Shown: positions 12,665 to 23,283 of the stretch, one piece after another
Numbering within the stretch: position 1 is the first letter of the stretch
Layout: each line of letters begins with the position of its first letter
Origin: Spongospora subterranea
Taxonomy: Eukaryota > Endomyxa > Phytomyxea > Plasmodiophorida > Plasmodiophoridae
DNA length: 60,996 nt
Reading direction: 5' to 3'
Assembly: GCA_900404475.1 (NCBI GenBank)
Contig: OUQQ01000041.1
Coordinates: 9,200 to 70,195, forward strand
Position numbers and translations under genes: made by a program
Notes under the pieces: model-generated
Database searches by the model: none
What the model saw: the letters and a program-made list of their open reading frames with translations, nothing else
Told to the model about the DNA's origin: nothing

Positions 12665-13056
12665 ATGGGGCGGACCAAACTGTCCAAACAGCGCCGAGAT
12701 GAAAGACAGACGAGATGGATACTTGTCGCCATTAATGGGGAACAGCCATGTGATACATGTCGGTACATTCCTGGTTATAAATTATTGCTGTTTTCTATCG
12801 CTGAATGGTTACTATGTTAGTAAGCGAATTTTCTAACTTCTGGGCTGGTAATGCGTCGGCAGCAGCTAAGAAGGTATTTAGGCGTTCAAAGTCGTGCTCT
12901 TCTATTACATTGGCACCAAAAGACGATCCGGATGATCTCGTTGTCGTTGATATGTGCTCGTTCTCATTTCGAGCAGATTCAAAGCAGCAATCCCGTCGCG
13001 CTAGAGGTTTCAAATTACTCACTGCAATTGATGTAGTGGAATATAATGATGAATGA
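12665..13056 (+). CDS. Hypothetical small basic protein (two exons)
   Basis: I do not recognise a family. ATG at 12665 begins MGRTKLSKQRRDERQTRW, a strongly basic start. Removing a 62-base intron (12759-12820, donor GTCGGT, acceptor GTTAG) joins this to an open frame that ends at 13056 and gives 109 residues. The C-terminal half contains KKVFRRSKSCSSITL, a DDPDDLVVVD acidic patch and RRARGFKLL. The donor GTCGGT is the same unusual type seen in conserved genes nearby, which supports the model. An antisense ORF covers most of exon 2 and cannot be fully excluded. The charge suggests a nuclear or nucleic-acid-associated protein, but that is inference. Confidence 0.42.
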
Positions 13057-13120
13057 TTGGACATGTTCTATACTTCTATTCAACATTAATTGATTTTTTT
13101 GGGTATCGCTTGTAGGAGTC

Positions 13121-13843
13121 TTAGTTAGACACCTCTTGAGTAATGGCGGTTTCCAAAACTTTGGTGCTATCGGAAGGCTGGGGCGAAGATGAAGAAGGGG
13201 TTTCATCGCTGCTGCCCAAAACCATATCGAGCGCTAACCTTTCCAATGCATCGCACGCATCTGTTATGGGGACACGAGCTGTCACCAGCCTCTTTAAGGA
13301 GCTGAACACGGTAATAAGGCGCCTAGAGCAATCATCAGATACCAGCGTCTCTGGGTTGGGCCGGACAGGATCGGGGACGGCACAGATTGTGATGATGGAT
13401 ACGGCCGAGACGGTATCCAGGCAATGTGACAGAGCAGATACCCTGTAATGCAAACGGGGCTGGTCAGTGACTTGCCACTGGTGTAAGGTCAACATGCCAG
13501 TATGGTTCATGTTTCATGTGTAGGTCATGCCATGCATGTCCCTTCGTTACACTTACACAGCTCATCCTCACCTGTACTGTATATTATCGATTGCTCTCTT
13601 CAGTCGGCTAATCTCGTCATGATCGCTCACACAATTGGCGACGTGTGTTAGCAAGTCGCCAACAGCATATAAAGCGGATTGGGTCGCCGTCTGGGGACTC
13701 TCCTGGAGCAGGTCGCTCTCCAGCGTTTTCAGTTTTTCAAATGTGTCTGGGTGGTGTCGGTATATGATCATGTCCTGGGCCTCGGTTTCAGCATCCTTCA
13801 CCTGCTTGGCATTGTAGAACAAGGCTGGGCCAGACCTGGCCAT
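13121..13843 (-). CDS. Hypothetical helical protein (two exons)
   Basis: No family was recognised. Exon 1 starts MARSGPALFYNAKQVKDAE and runs to a GTGAGG donor just below 13572. A long intron ends near 13447, and the second exon restores the frame with VSALSHCLDTVSAV and ends at 13121. The joined product is about 196 residues, mostly predicted helix, with leucine and valine at heptad-like spacing (KLKTLESDLLQ, ISRLKRAIDNI) and a serine-rich acidic tail (DETPSSSSPQ). The composition suggests a small coiled-coil subunit of a complex, for example a tethering or mediator-type component, but nothing identifies which. The overlapping plus-strand ORF at 13143-13448 is taken as a shadow. Confidence 0.5.
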
Positions 13844-14020
13844 TGTCTACCAGTATATGGCACACCGCTCTGCTTGGGTACTCAACCTGCTAGTGATCCT
13901 TATCTAATACTATCTCAACCCATAGTATACTGCCAATTATTCGGTGTAGTAAAGCTATAGCTGCGTCTTGCTACAAGTGTTACGGTTATTATCCTACAGC
14001 CTGTTAACATCCTTTAGCCA

Positions 14021-14284
14021 ATGTCGTTTGAATTTGAACGCCAACTGTTAACGCTCCTTGCAAGCATCTCCTCTATTGGATCATTTGCAGAGAGGTTCGC
14101 CGAATCAGCCATCCTGACGACTTGTATGGTAAAACGTGAATTTCATGGCGCGATAAGATCCATTTCTCATTCCTATAAACGATCTCTGTATTTGAACCAG
14201 CGTTTCAGTCGCACAAGCAAAACAGCAAACCCTTTCCCCACGAGGCCACGAATTGACTCAATTTGGAACCATTTTGAACCCTGA
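14021..14284 (+). CDS. Short ORF of unknown function
   Basis: ATG 14021 opens an 87-residue frame beginning MSFEFERQLLTLLASIS. The first 40 residues are moderately hydrophobic and helical; the rest is basic (KRSLYLNQRFSRTSK). No domain, intron or homologous family is visible. It may be a real small gene, a fragment of a longer spliced gene, or chance. Confidence 0.25.
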   Translation: MSFEFERQLLTLLASISSIGSFAERFAESAILTTCMVKREFHGAIRSISHSYKRSLYLNQRFSRTSKTANPFPTRPRIDSIWNHFEP

Positions 14285-16156
14285 CTGGCACATAGCCATC
14301 CTTGAGCACACTTTTGTCGACAAATGCAGCAGGTTAAGTAAACAACCTTAAAATCGCTGTTTCGTTCGCTCGGGACTCTGGTGTTCCACAGTGATCAATG
14401 ATGCAGATTCGCAATCGAAGTGGTTCGGTTGGCCAAAATCCACAGTTTTGATGACTGATCAACCTGAAATTTGTCGTCGGTAACGGATTGCAGAATTGGT
14501 TTCGTGCGTGTCACGATCACGATTAGCCTAAACCTTGCTATCGACGGCATTCTCTGAATCAGATCGACAACATTGTGTCAGAGCACCAAGACGCTATCGA
14601 TAATGTTCAACGCTATGGATCAGATACATCCTGCATTTGGTATAAATGTTCCGGAGCAAAGACAAACAACGCCAATTGGGATTACATGTTTGTTTTTTGA
14701 TTATTTCTAGGTTCAAGGGTCTTGGTTCTGATCGGTGAGGTGATTACTCAACTTGGTCAGATGATGGTAGGTATCCGGCAGGGGTTGGACGATCTGCCCC
14801 GACGTGATCAACGATTTTGGGTCAAAATGGCAGCGAGCAACCATTGTTACTTCTAGCGAGAGGGCGATATCCTGCGATATTGTGTTTGTGTGCGCCAGGA
14901 AAACACCAGATCGGATTTCCCAATTGCGACGTGAAACCTTTGATAACAAGCATAGAGGGTTCTGGAAGGATTACGATCAGGGACATGGAGATATCAAGGT
15001 CATTTACAGATCTCCTAGCGCCATCGACAGACCTTGCCATGTGCGCTGTGGGCCAGCTCAGCAAACCGTACTGTCCTCAATACGACAGCGCCATCGATGA
15101 CAAGATATCGGTCTGGGGCATTGAGGGTGATTCAGCCAATTAGGTCAATATATATTTGAAGGAATCGGATAGATGAAGTCCTTTGAGAACAACAAATAAA
15201 CTTCTGTAGTTTCTTGTCGGGACAATTCACTGGATCAGCGCATATTCGACAAAGCTTCATTCGTTTATCACGATAATCTGTTGAACAACGGCTGCCCATG
15301 ACCAATGTTATATTCTCAGACTAATATCAGTGTTAACAATCAAAGGGACCGGGTTTTATATCCTAAAAATCCTCATTTCTACCAGCCCGACCAACTTCAT
15401 CGTCTGGTCGATTTCATGACATTATAATTATCTGTTGATGTTAATGACCTCTGTGAGTCTCTTTCCACATTGCCACATTTCCATCCTAATCTATTAGAAC
15501 TGTCATCCGATCAGGTCATGATATCAGGTAGATGGTGCTTTTACGGGCACAATTTCCTTTAACGTGCGGTCGTGGATTTTTTTTAACTCAATGCGAAATA
15601 TTCCGGTTCCGGGACCAACACGATGTTAGACGGCAAGACCCAGCTGGGTCGTAGGACAACCAGGCCCCGTTCCTCCAAAGCACCTTATCACTTGCATGCA
15701 ATACAGCTATTTCTTCCAGAACCGGAATATTCCACATCGAATTGAGGCACAGCACACGATGATGTTGTACCCATAATAGCGCCATCTACGACCTCAAGAT
15801 GTAATATGAATTAGTTACCCTGAGTGGTTGCAAATAACAAGTGAGTACGTCTTGAGAATGTCCAAGCAGAGACAGTACATTTTCGAATGGCGATACATTT
15901 GGACAAAACTCTCTCAATTTGATCAATCACTGTTTCTTGCAATCATATCGCCATCCTGGGCCTCTCCTCCATCTCTGTCTTAGAATTCTTTAACAATCAC
16001 CGATCCATCAAGACAAGGACCAGATTATTACTCATTGTTTACGGGTATCAATTTGGTTTTCAGTGACACACAGACGGTGTCCGTGACGGGGTCCGTGACC
16101 TTGGCAGCCGACAAGTGACGGGGCAACGTTCTGGTAGGTAGAATTGGTCGAACGAA
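14285..16156. other. Interval with ambiguous coding potential
   Basis: Between 14713 and 15143 both strands are open. On the plus strand an ORF of 108 codons ends at 15143. On the minus strand two frames can be joined by a 36-base GT-AG intron into a continuous stretch ending at 14713 with TKLSNHLTDQNQDP. I cannot choose between them. From 15144 to 15690 I see nothing convincing. A 13-bp perfect inverted repeat (AATATTCCGGTTC at 15597-15609, its complement at 15719-15731) brackets a small ORF. Confidence 0.3.
15691..15774 (-). CDS. Possible first exon with a PARP-type zinc-finger start
   Basis: The ATG at 15774 (minus) opens 28 codons reading MGTTSSCAVPQ, then FDVEYSGSGRNSCIAC and K. The pattern EY-x2-SGR-x2-C-x2-C is how zf-PARP domains begin (PARP1, DNA ligase III, plant PARP-like proteins). 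A GTGATA donor follows at the lysine codon. I could not find the downstream exon carrying the second pair of metal ligands, so the call rests on about 15 residues. It may equally be a chance match. Confidence 0.22.
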
Positions 16157-16460
16157 ATGGCTATCGACGACACGATCCAGGTTAATATCTCGACCAGGCC
16201 TGGTGGTGCCGATATTCCCGGGTATACTATAAGGGGAGATGATGGTGGCGATAAGAGAAGGGATCGGGTTCATAATGGTCATAATCACAGGATTAAGGGA
16301 CATGATAAAGGCGCGGCTGATAAAGGGCAGAAACGGATAGCGCCCAAAATCAGACGTAATATAAATATCAGATGCTTTATCGGGTTTCCGAGTTTAACAT
16401 TGGTGAATTATTTCAGGAGTAATTCCAGATACGACTGGTGATTTAGAGAAACGACGGAAT

Positions 16461-18543
16461 ATGGGCAATTCTCGAACGATATTCGCTAATGAACAATGCT
16501 CATTCGCATCGTTGGGTCTAAGTCAACGGATCACGAAACAGTTAGAGACGAAGCTGGGGTTTACTCAAGCGACGCTGGTGCAGAGTTTGACCATCCCTGA
16601 GATGATATCGGGTCGTGATGTGCTATCCCAATCCCAGACCGGTTCCGGGAAGACATTAGGTCGGTTGTGAATGTGCCCTGGCCCACACTCGCTAACCCTC
16701 ATCGACAGCATTTCTGGCACCGATCGTCGATAGACTCACCGCCCCAGGTCGGGAGCGGATCACCCGTTCTCAAGGAACGCTCTCGTTGATTATCTGCCCA
16801 ACCAGAGAGCTCTGTCTCCAAACCCATCAGGTCCTCAGTAAATTAGCTCAGCCGTTTCCCTTTATTGTCAGCGGAATTGTCATGGGTGGGCAGAAAATCA
16901 AATCAGAGAAGGCGTCGTTGAGGAAAGGTCAAAAATTCATTCAATATCGGATGTTTTCGAGTGAAACTGATAGGAATTGTTCGACCATCTCAGGGATTAC
17001 CATATTAATATGTACTCCAGGGCGATTATTAGACCATCTTCGCCATACAACATCCTTCATATATTCCAATTGTGAACACTTCATCCTCGATGAAGCCGAT
17101 CGTCTGCTCGATCTCGGGTTCGAGAACGATCTCAACAGCATCGCGGATGCGCTCAGGTCGAAGGTCTCCTCATCTCATCGCCTTCAGTGTGCACTCCTTT
17201 CGGCGACCCTTGACAAGCGAGTTAAGCGATTGGGCACGATACTGATGAAATCCCCCACGATCATCGATTGTTCATCAATTCCATCTCCTGGTTCTGTTTC
17301 TTCGCAACCCGCTCCGCCCACATCACAATATCAGATTCCTGATGGATTATCCCAAGGATATGTTGCTGTTCCTGAGCGGCTTCGTCTCGTGTCGCTCGTC
17401 GCCTTTCTACGTTTGAAAATCTCCTCCTACTCAGGTCAGTGACCTTTTTCTCTAATTTATATTCATCTGATCTCCTGATTCAGGCGATTTCAAAGCGATC
17501 GTGTTCGTCTCGACATGTGATCAGACCGAGTTCTATCACCGCCTATTCTCCAACATATGTTGGCCACCGGCTCCATCTCGTCAAGTTCTTGACGATGGGG
17601 ATCGGGAACTCCTCTCCGATGATGTTCAGGACGATACACTCCACGATCCCATCATCCCATCGCCCTTATTCAAACTCCATGGGAATATGAGTTCCACCGA
17701 TAGAACCAAAGGTGCTCTACACAGTCATCATCATCATATCTGCGATCGATTTTCTAATCGCGTTCTTTGTCGTTATTTCAGTTTACCAGCAATATTGCTT
17801 GGGTCGTACCGGTATTCTATTCTGTACTGATGTTGCTGCTCGTGGTCTTGATCTCCCATCTGTTGATTGGATTATTCAGTACAATCCTCCCTCTGATATC
17901 ACCGATTATGTTCATCGTATTGGTCGAACGGCCCGATTAGGTAAAATCAATGCTGAACCCAAGTGAGTTCATTCGGCCGTTGATTGCGTATTCGACAGGT
18001 CGGCGAGGTCGAACGCTGTTGATCCTATCGCAATCCGAACGTGGATTTACGTCGCTACTGAACGAGCATAACATCCATCCGGACGAAATGGATTGCGATC
18101 AGCTTCTGGACAGTGTTCGTCGCGAGATCATCAACGGGGCTCCGGCTCCTTCGTCGTGTCACTACACGGCAATGAACAAACAGTTCACCTATCTCGTCGA
18201 CAGCGATACCGATATCAAAGGATTGGCGTCGAGAGCGTTCACCAGTTATACCCGATCGTACGCCGCGTATCCAAAACCCATCAGACCGCTTTTGTCGGTC
18301 CACAATCTGCATTTGGGGCACGTTGCATGCAGTTTCGGCCTGAAACAGGCGCCATCATCGATATCAGGGCAACAAAAGATCGGACGGCGACACAGGAAAC
18401 GGGATGGGAATGATGACGAGGAGGATGATGACGATATCGTACCGGCTGTGAGAGGATCGTTAGAGAAATATGAACAAGGACAGAAGAGGTCGAATAAGAG
18501 ATCAAAAGTTCTTTACAATCTCATGTCTGAGTTCACTGCATAA
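16461..18543 (+). CDS. DDX31: DEAD-box RNA helicase of the DDX31/Dbp7 family
   Basis: Dbp7/DDX31 is a nucleolar ATP-dependent RNA helicase needed for 60S ribosomal subunit assembly. Motifs in order: Q-motif region [21 protein letters not shown] (motif I), PTRELC (Ia), [16 protein letters not shown] (typical of this subfamily), TPGRLLDHL (Ib), DEAD (II), SAT (III), [25 protein letters not shown] (V) and [10 protein letters not shown] (VI). The C-terminal block [20 protein letters not shown] matches the Dbp7 extension, and the end is lysine-rich with an acidic run, fitting nucleolar location. Five or six introns are present, the first with donor GTCGGT at 16660. The intron 16928-16993 is stop-free and 66 bases long. 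ATG 16461 is the first clear start, but an exon upstream (16157-16441 region) may add an N-terminal part. Confidence 0.92.
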
Positions 18544-18632
18544 ACAATATTTATTATGATCGTGAACGTCAAAGCGTCATGAAATCCTCTTTCCTTACGG
18601 TATGGATCAGGTGGTGGTTGTAGTTCTGGCGA

Positions 18633-19019
18633 TCACCGACTATAACCTTTGGATACGTTTGGGTTGTGTATTGCAGATGCTGTGGTGGCTCGAGAGGTCA
18701 AATCATCACTGGTCTGAGCATTGGCATCTGCAGAGTCATTCGTGATCGGATCACGATGCGGGCGAGAAGGCGAATCATCATTACGACGATCGCTGTTATC
18801 ACTGAACATGTTTCGGACAGTGATTGAACACAATTGAAATGTGCCGATACGCTTCTCGAACGAGGTGATCGGATCACCCCACTGAAACCGATTGACGATC
18901 AAGTCACTACGCCATGTCGCCTGATCCTGGTGTTTGATTGGAGCTTGCCAGGTTGTCTTGAACATCGTTCGCCAGGGTCCAACGTGTTCAATTTGAATGT
19001 ACAGCTGGTTTGTCGCCAC
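18633..19019 (-). CDS. Hypothetical protein, C-terminal exon
   Basis: A minus-strand frame of about 128 codons ends at 18633 and begins just after a probable acceptor near 19025, so the N-terminus lies on an upstream exon not resolved here. It contains QLYIQIEHVGPWRTMFK and then a polar low-complexity tail rich in S, D, N and T. No family is recognised. It is convergent with the DDX31 gene, 90 bases away. A plus-strand ORF at 18834-19193 overlaps it; the minus frame is preferred because of the disordered-tail composition and the gene order, but only weakly. Confidence 0.33.
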   Translation of the reverse strand: MATNQLYIQIEHVGPWRTMFKTTWQAPIKHQDQATWRSDLIVNRFQWGDPITSFEKRIGTFQLCSITVRNMFSDNSDRRNDDSPSRPHRDPITNDSADANAQTSDDLTSRATTASAIHNPNVSKGYSR

Positions 19020-20154
19020 AATCTACTGTACATCACCCAAATAATGTTTTCAAATCCTAATTCGTTAATACTTCCTCACACTATGAAACTATTGCCTTTT
19101 GTTTGCCATCGTGGTGGAGTTCCGGATATAAAATTCTTCGTCGTGAAAAATGTTTCCTTGATTCGATCATCGTCTTATCGTCTCAAACAATGAACGGTTT
19201 TTTCCCTTTTAGAGTCGATCTTGCCAAGTTTCAGGACATGTTGAAGGTCCGAAGACCTGTGGAATGTAATGAGCATCGATCGCATCTGCCAAGACATCTC
19301 CTTGTCGTCGTTTGGACGATTCCGCTCGTTCAAGGATATTGAGCCCCGATCAAACAGCCTCAAATACCTTGCGATAGTATTGCTATTCTGGTCGTCTTCA
19401 GCAGGGAATCACGAACGGGTACAAAAGCGTGAAAATGGCGTTAGAATCGAACATGTTAAAGTCGGTTTGGTTTCTGATAAACGGCGAAGCGCATTTGCAT
19501 TCTTGTTGCACCCATCCGTGCTTCCCCTTTGCTGTCTTTCGCATTTTATACAGCGAACACTTCCCTGTTCGACCCGCAAGTTTGTGTTTGCACCGGTTCG
19601 AGTTGTCCCCTTAAAGACGACGAAATAGGTTTTACATCAGCAATGCTATCGCTGCAATCTGAGCCTGTTACGGCGCTCAATCTCGTTAATGCCAAGGAAG
19701 CGTCGGATCGCATTTCTGATCGGCGACAGCAGCACAAGATCCTGTCGAAACGCAGACAGGAGTGACTTTGCTGTGAGCGATCTACGTCCTTGTTTGCAAA
19801 AAACATTCAGCGACGACGTCGAAAGTCCCAATACAACTGGTCAGGGAACGTCGCATATCGTGATCGAGCACATGACTATTTCGATCGCCTTAGGTCCACC
19901 TTACAGATGATATTTGACAATTGGAAGAACCGACGCAGATCATCGAGAGGGATGTGGATTGTCGGTCGAATGATACGCCCCGACTAGTGAATAGACGGTC
20001 AGTGGATTGTTCCTGCAGGAATACCAATTTGGTGTCCCGTTCTGCTCCGTTGCACATCCTAGAGATACACATGAAGTTGCCCATGGAAATCACTCGCCCG
20101 AGGGAGAGTGTGTTCCATGGCGTCGTTATCACGCGCTCTCGTCCCTCTACTTAG
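19020..20154 (+). other. Unresolved, possibly coding interval
   Basis: Several plus-strand frames look protein-like and could be exons of one gene. One starts near 19646 (LSLQSEPVTALNLVNAKEAS) and ends in KILSKRRQE at 19765. A second, after a CATTCAG acceptor, begins RRRRKSQYNWSGNV at about 19806. A third covers 19921-20154 and contains HILEIHMKLPMEITRPRES. I could not find a single splice path joining all three without a stop, and no domain is recognised. Confidence 0.25.
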
Positions 20155-20650
20155 TTGATATTTGTTGAAAAGACGACAAACCTGACATCTATCAGTGGTT
20201 AACGCTGGACAGCTATCCCTGTACTAACCCCTTGTGCCCTTCCTCATCCCCGTCAATAACTTGTTGTTAAAACAATAGATCAACAGTCGAATGGCGTTCG
20301 TCCAAGGATGGGACGAAGGAGTCGCCCCTACTCTGAACGGCATCTCGAATTTATATACTATGGGCGAAGGCCAAATTGATTATTGAAGTATTCGAAGGCA
20401 AAACACTGATCGGTGGATCATCGGATTCGCCACCCAAGTTATAGACTACCCAGAGACAACTAGACGATCGTATTCATTGCCGCCCTTTGTTTATCCGTCG
20501 CCAATGACATTATCAGTTTTCGTTGATGAAACCGCACCGATTCACCAGGGTTGGTATGGACTCAAAGAGCCGATTGTCTGCTACAGGTCTTCAGGAATGT
20601 CATCTCTCGCACTCAAGAACTTGTTCCGATTAGAGGAAGGGTTAGACTCA

Positions 20651-21345
20651 GTGAAAGAGTATATAGCAATGGTCGAAACCTGGTGTCAATAATGTCAATG
20701 GCGGTGCATTAAAACAGGCGACAGTTAGTGATTCTCTCTTGGCAATCATCATTCTCATGGGTGAAAATGACAGTTATTCCCATGTTGTTCCATTAACGCC
20801 AGCCCTTCAGGATATTTCGGCGGAATCTGTGTCAGCGATTCCAATGCGCAATGAGAATCGCCATTCCACCCAACCAATGGAGGATCTGCTGACAGGCAAT
20901 ATGAAGACCATATTCACAGCCCCTAAGAGCCGAACTGAACAATCTCCGCTCTCGCGATAAAAGCTTCTGTAGATGGTCAAAACAGAAATGTTATTTGTTC
21001 CGGCTCTACAACCCTTACCCAGAATTACGTCCCAAGGTGAGATCATCCGAATCTAAATCAGTCAAATTCAATGTTTACTCTGATTCGTCTGGCATTGGAA
21101 CCTGTAGCAAGTGCTGGTTGACCGACTGTTGATGTAGTAAACCACATCACAAATATCGTATACCGATTGCCCCGAAATATCCTGAAGACTGGCCGTCTAT
21201 GGAATGAACAACATGGGAATAACTGTCATTTACACCCATGAGAATGATGATTGCCAAGAGAGAATCACTAACTGTCGCCTGTTTTAATGCACCGCCATTG
21301 ACATTATTCACACCAGGTTTCGACTATTGCTATATACTCTTTCAC
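20651..21345. repeat. Long inverted repeat with about 170-bp arms
   Basis: The left arm 20651-20820 is repeated as its reverse complement at 21172-21345, about 90 percent identical by eye. The spacer is about 350 bases. Landmarks are GCGACAGTTAGTGATTCTCT in the left arm and its complement in the right. Both arms, read outward-in, encode a similar short peptide ending EYIA-VETWC, followed by Q or E and a stop. Similarity may extend beyond the arms at the outer ends. It looks like a foldback transposon or two head-to-head copies of an element. Confidence 0.88.
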
Positions 21346-21500
21346 TGCCGTATGCCCTTGATGACGACGAAAAAGACAATTCTTCGTTGGGAGTGAGATT
21401 GGGTGATAATAGTATCGTTCAAACAGGTGCTGGTTTCTTTCAAGGTCTAATGACATCGCTCGACCGATGGAGATGAGGTTTGTGGGAACGAGCACGTACC

Positions 21501-21887
21501 TTTCATATCTTGAAGGAAGTGAATATCGTCTCTGGAGATTCTTATGAAAATTTGGTGATCAAACTTCTCGACCGGTGTGAACGAATTTATCGCCTAATCA
21601 AAGGAAGAATTGCCCTGAGCTCAGAATGCCGATAACACCCGTGGGCAAAAACTGCTGCCTAATAGCCCCGCTGAACCGCAAAATATACAACCGGTTTCGA
21701 CATATTGCCACATCTCAACAGTAGTCCACAGGGCGTCATCAAGATCAAGGTTAATCTGAATATTGTGAACTCGATTCATGTTGAGAGAGCCATTGCTTTG
21801 TGAATCCTGTTAGTGATATCGTTTAACTGTGTTCGGATGGGCCTCGCGTCGCGACCAGAGCTATATCAGAAGTGATTCGTTGCGATG
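21501..21887 (+). repeat. Dispersed repeat, copy B
   Basis: This is the second copy of the element at 11301-11755, same orientation, about 10 kb apart. It keeps the identical core beginning CCTGAGCTCAGAATGCCGAT and the closing part GCGACCAGAGCTAT, but lacks about 70 bases present in copy A. It starts about 155 bases after the right arm of the long inverted repeat, so the two may belong to one mobile unit. Confidence 0.85.
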
Positions 21888-22059
21888 TGGAGGGGATGGA
21901 GGTCTTGTGTGTGGTGGTGACACGTCATTCAGCTAGAGGTCGTGCAGGAGGATTGTATGGGGGCAGTATCTGCTCAAGCGTCGAGGGATCACTGCACTTG
22001 TGAGTCGAGATTGGAGTTGGAACGAGAGTTGTTTCGTGGCGGCTGTGGTGAAAGAGGTA

Positions 22060-22258
22060 CGTGCTCAGTGCTGCTGAAGTAGTTGGAAGGGAGTGCTTCA
22101 TTGGCAGTGATATTTCGTCGAAGCTCCGGGTGTTGATGCCAAGCTATGGGCGTCGTCGTACGCATTGCTGTTGTTGGAGCTGCATCGTGAGCGGAATGAA
22201 CAACGATTACGCCCAATAAATCACTCCCTTCTCAACTACTTCAGCAGCATTGAACACG
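22060..22258. repeat. Inverted repeat with 36-bp arms
   Basis: The arm 22060-22095 contains GCTGCTGAAGTAGTTG, and 22222-22258 contains its reverse complement with three or four mismatches or indels over 36 bases. The spacer is about 126 bases. As RNA it would form a long hairpin. A small ORF overlaps each side, but neither shows a domain. Confidence 0.85.
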
Positions 22259-22429
22259 TTGATCACATGTTTATAATTGATACATTCACCTTATCACACA
22301 TCGATCAGTTCGATACGTCCTCGCTTCACCGATCAGTTCTGTTCAATCTCGCTGATCATTTCAGTGCAGCAGATAGCGTCCTATCACCAAATACCCTCCA
22401 ATTTCCAATAACAAGCAGAAGGTGTTAAC

Positions 22430-23283
22430 GCATTCTGATGAGGAGCTTTGATATAAACAACAGACCGTTATTATGCAGAATTGTGAAGTAGTTTAAAGTG
22501 AAGAAAACTATATAATATACGATTATTATTTCAATTCAGAAACTGGTTTACAGTCTGCCCAAGATTGATACCCTAAATTAAACTCAGATCACCCCAAAAT
22601 AACACTAAAAGAGGTAAAGGAGTGTCCAAAACACGAAGAGACATATGGAGTGAACAGGAAAGTGTTTACAAAATCCACTCATGTTCACCAAAATACAAGC
22701 GCTACGATTGGGTAATGGGACACCAAAACAACCTATAGCGGTCATTGTTTCGTGCAATGGCCTCAATCCGCCCATCCCTGAGTTGCCTCCACAAGCACTT
22801 TTCCCCTAAACCACCCATTCGGGAGCTCCGACAGTTTTCCACGCCCAATGCATGCATGTAATACTTTGAGCCAACAAGGGCAGCATACTTCATTGGATAA
22901 ATCCAACAATGCGATGTGGATCATGGGGCTGACAAGAACGTTGCTGTCGCAAATCTCATACCCTGCTCCATATAAAGACTCGCAAAGAGGATGAACATAC
23001 AGCGGTGGCCGGGCGATCCCCGGTTTCAATTGGCCTGCGACAGCGATCAAACGGGTGACGTGATGGCATCGTCATGTTGAACATCCCGTTGTCACTTGGT
23101 CAGCGCGGTGGAGATGTTCTTACCAGGACGTTGATATTTATATGAGTGGTTCCCCTAACCGCAACCCGTTCAACCGGATAATCGTCACCATTCCAGATCA
23201 AATCTGCTTCCGATTGTACAATACAACAACACAATTTATAGAGAGAATTTGCTACAGGCGCACTGCTCTGTAGGTTTAGGAAT
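22430..23283 (-). other. Interval with minus-strand ORFs of unknown origin
   Basis: Two overlapping minus-strand frames (22702-22893 and 22763-23050) read like weakly conserved protein, with cysteine and tryptophan residues (CCPCWLKVLHACIG; RYRLFWCPIT). They are in different frames, as in a decayed element or a spliced gene whose junction I could not place. 22430-22690 is AT-rich and shows nothing recognisable. No domain is assigned. Confidence 0.25.

Noticed and set aside
13143..13448. Plus-strand ORF of 101 codons
   Set aside because: It lies antisense to the second exon of the 13121-13843 minus gene, which splices cleanly with a GTGAGG donor; the plus frame has no extension or domain.
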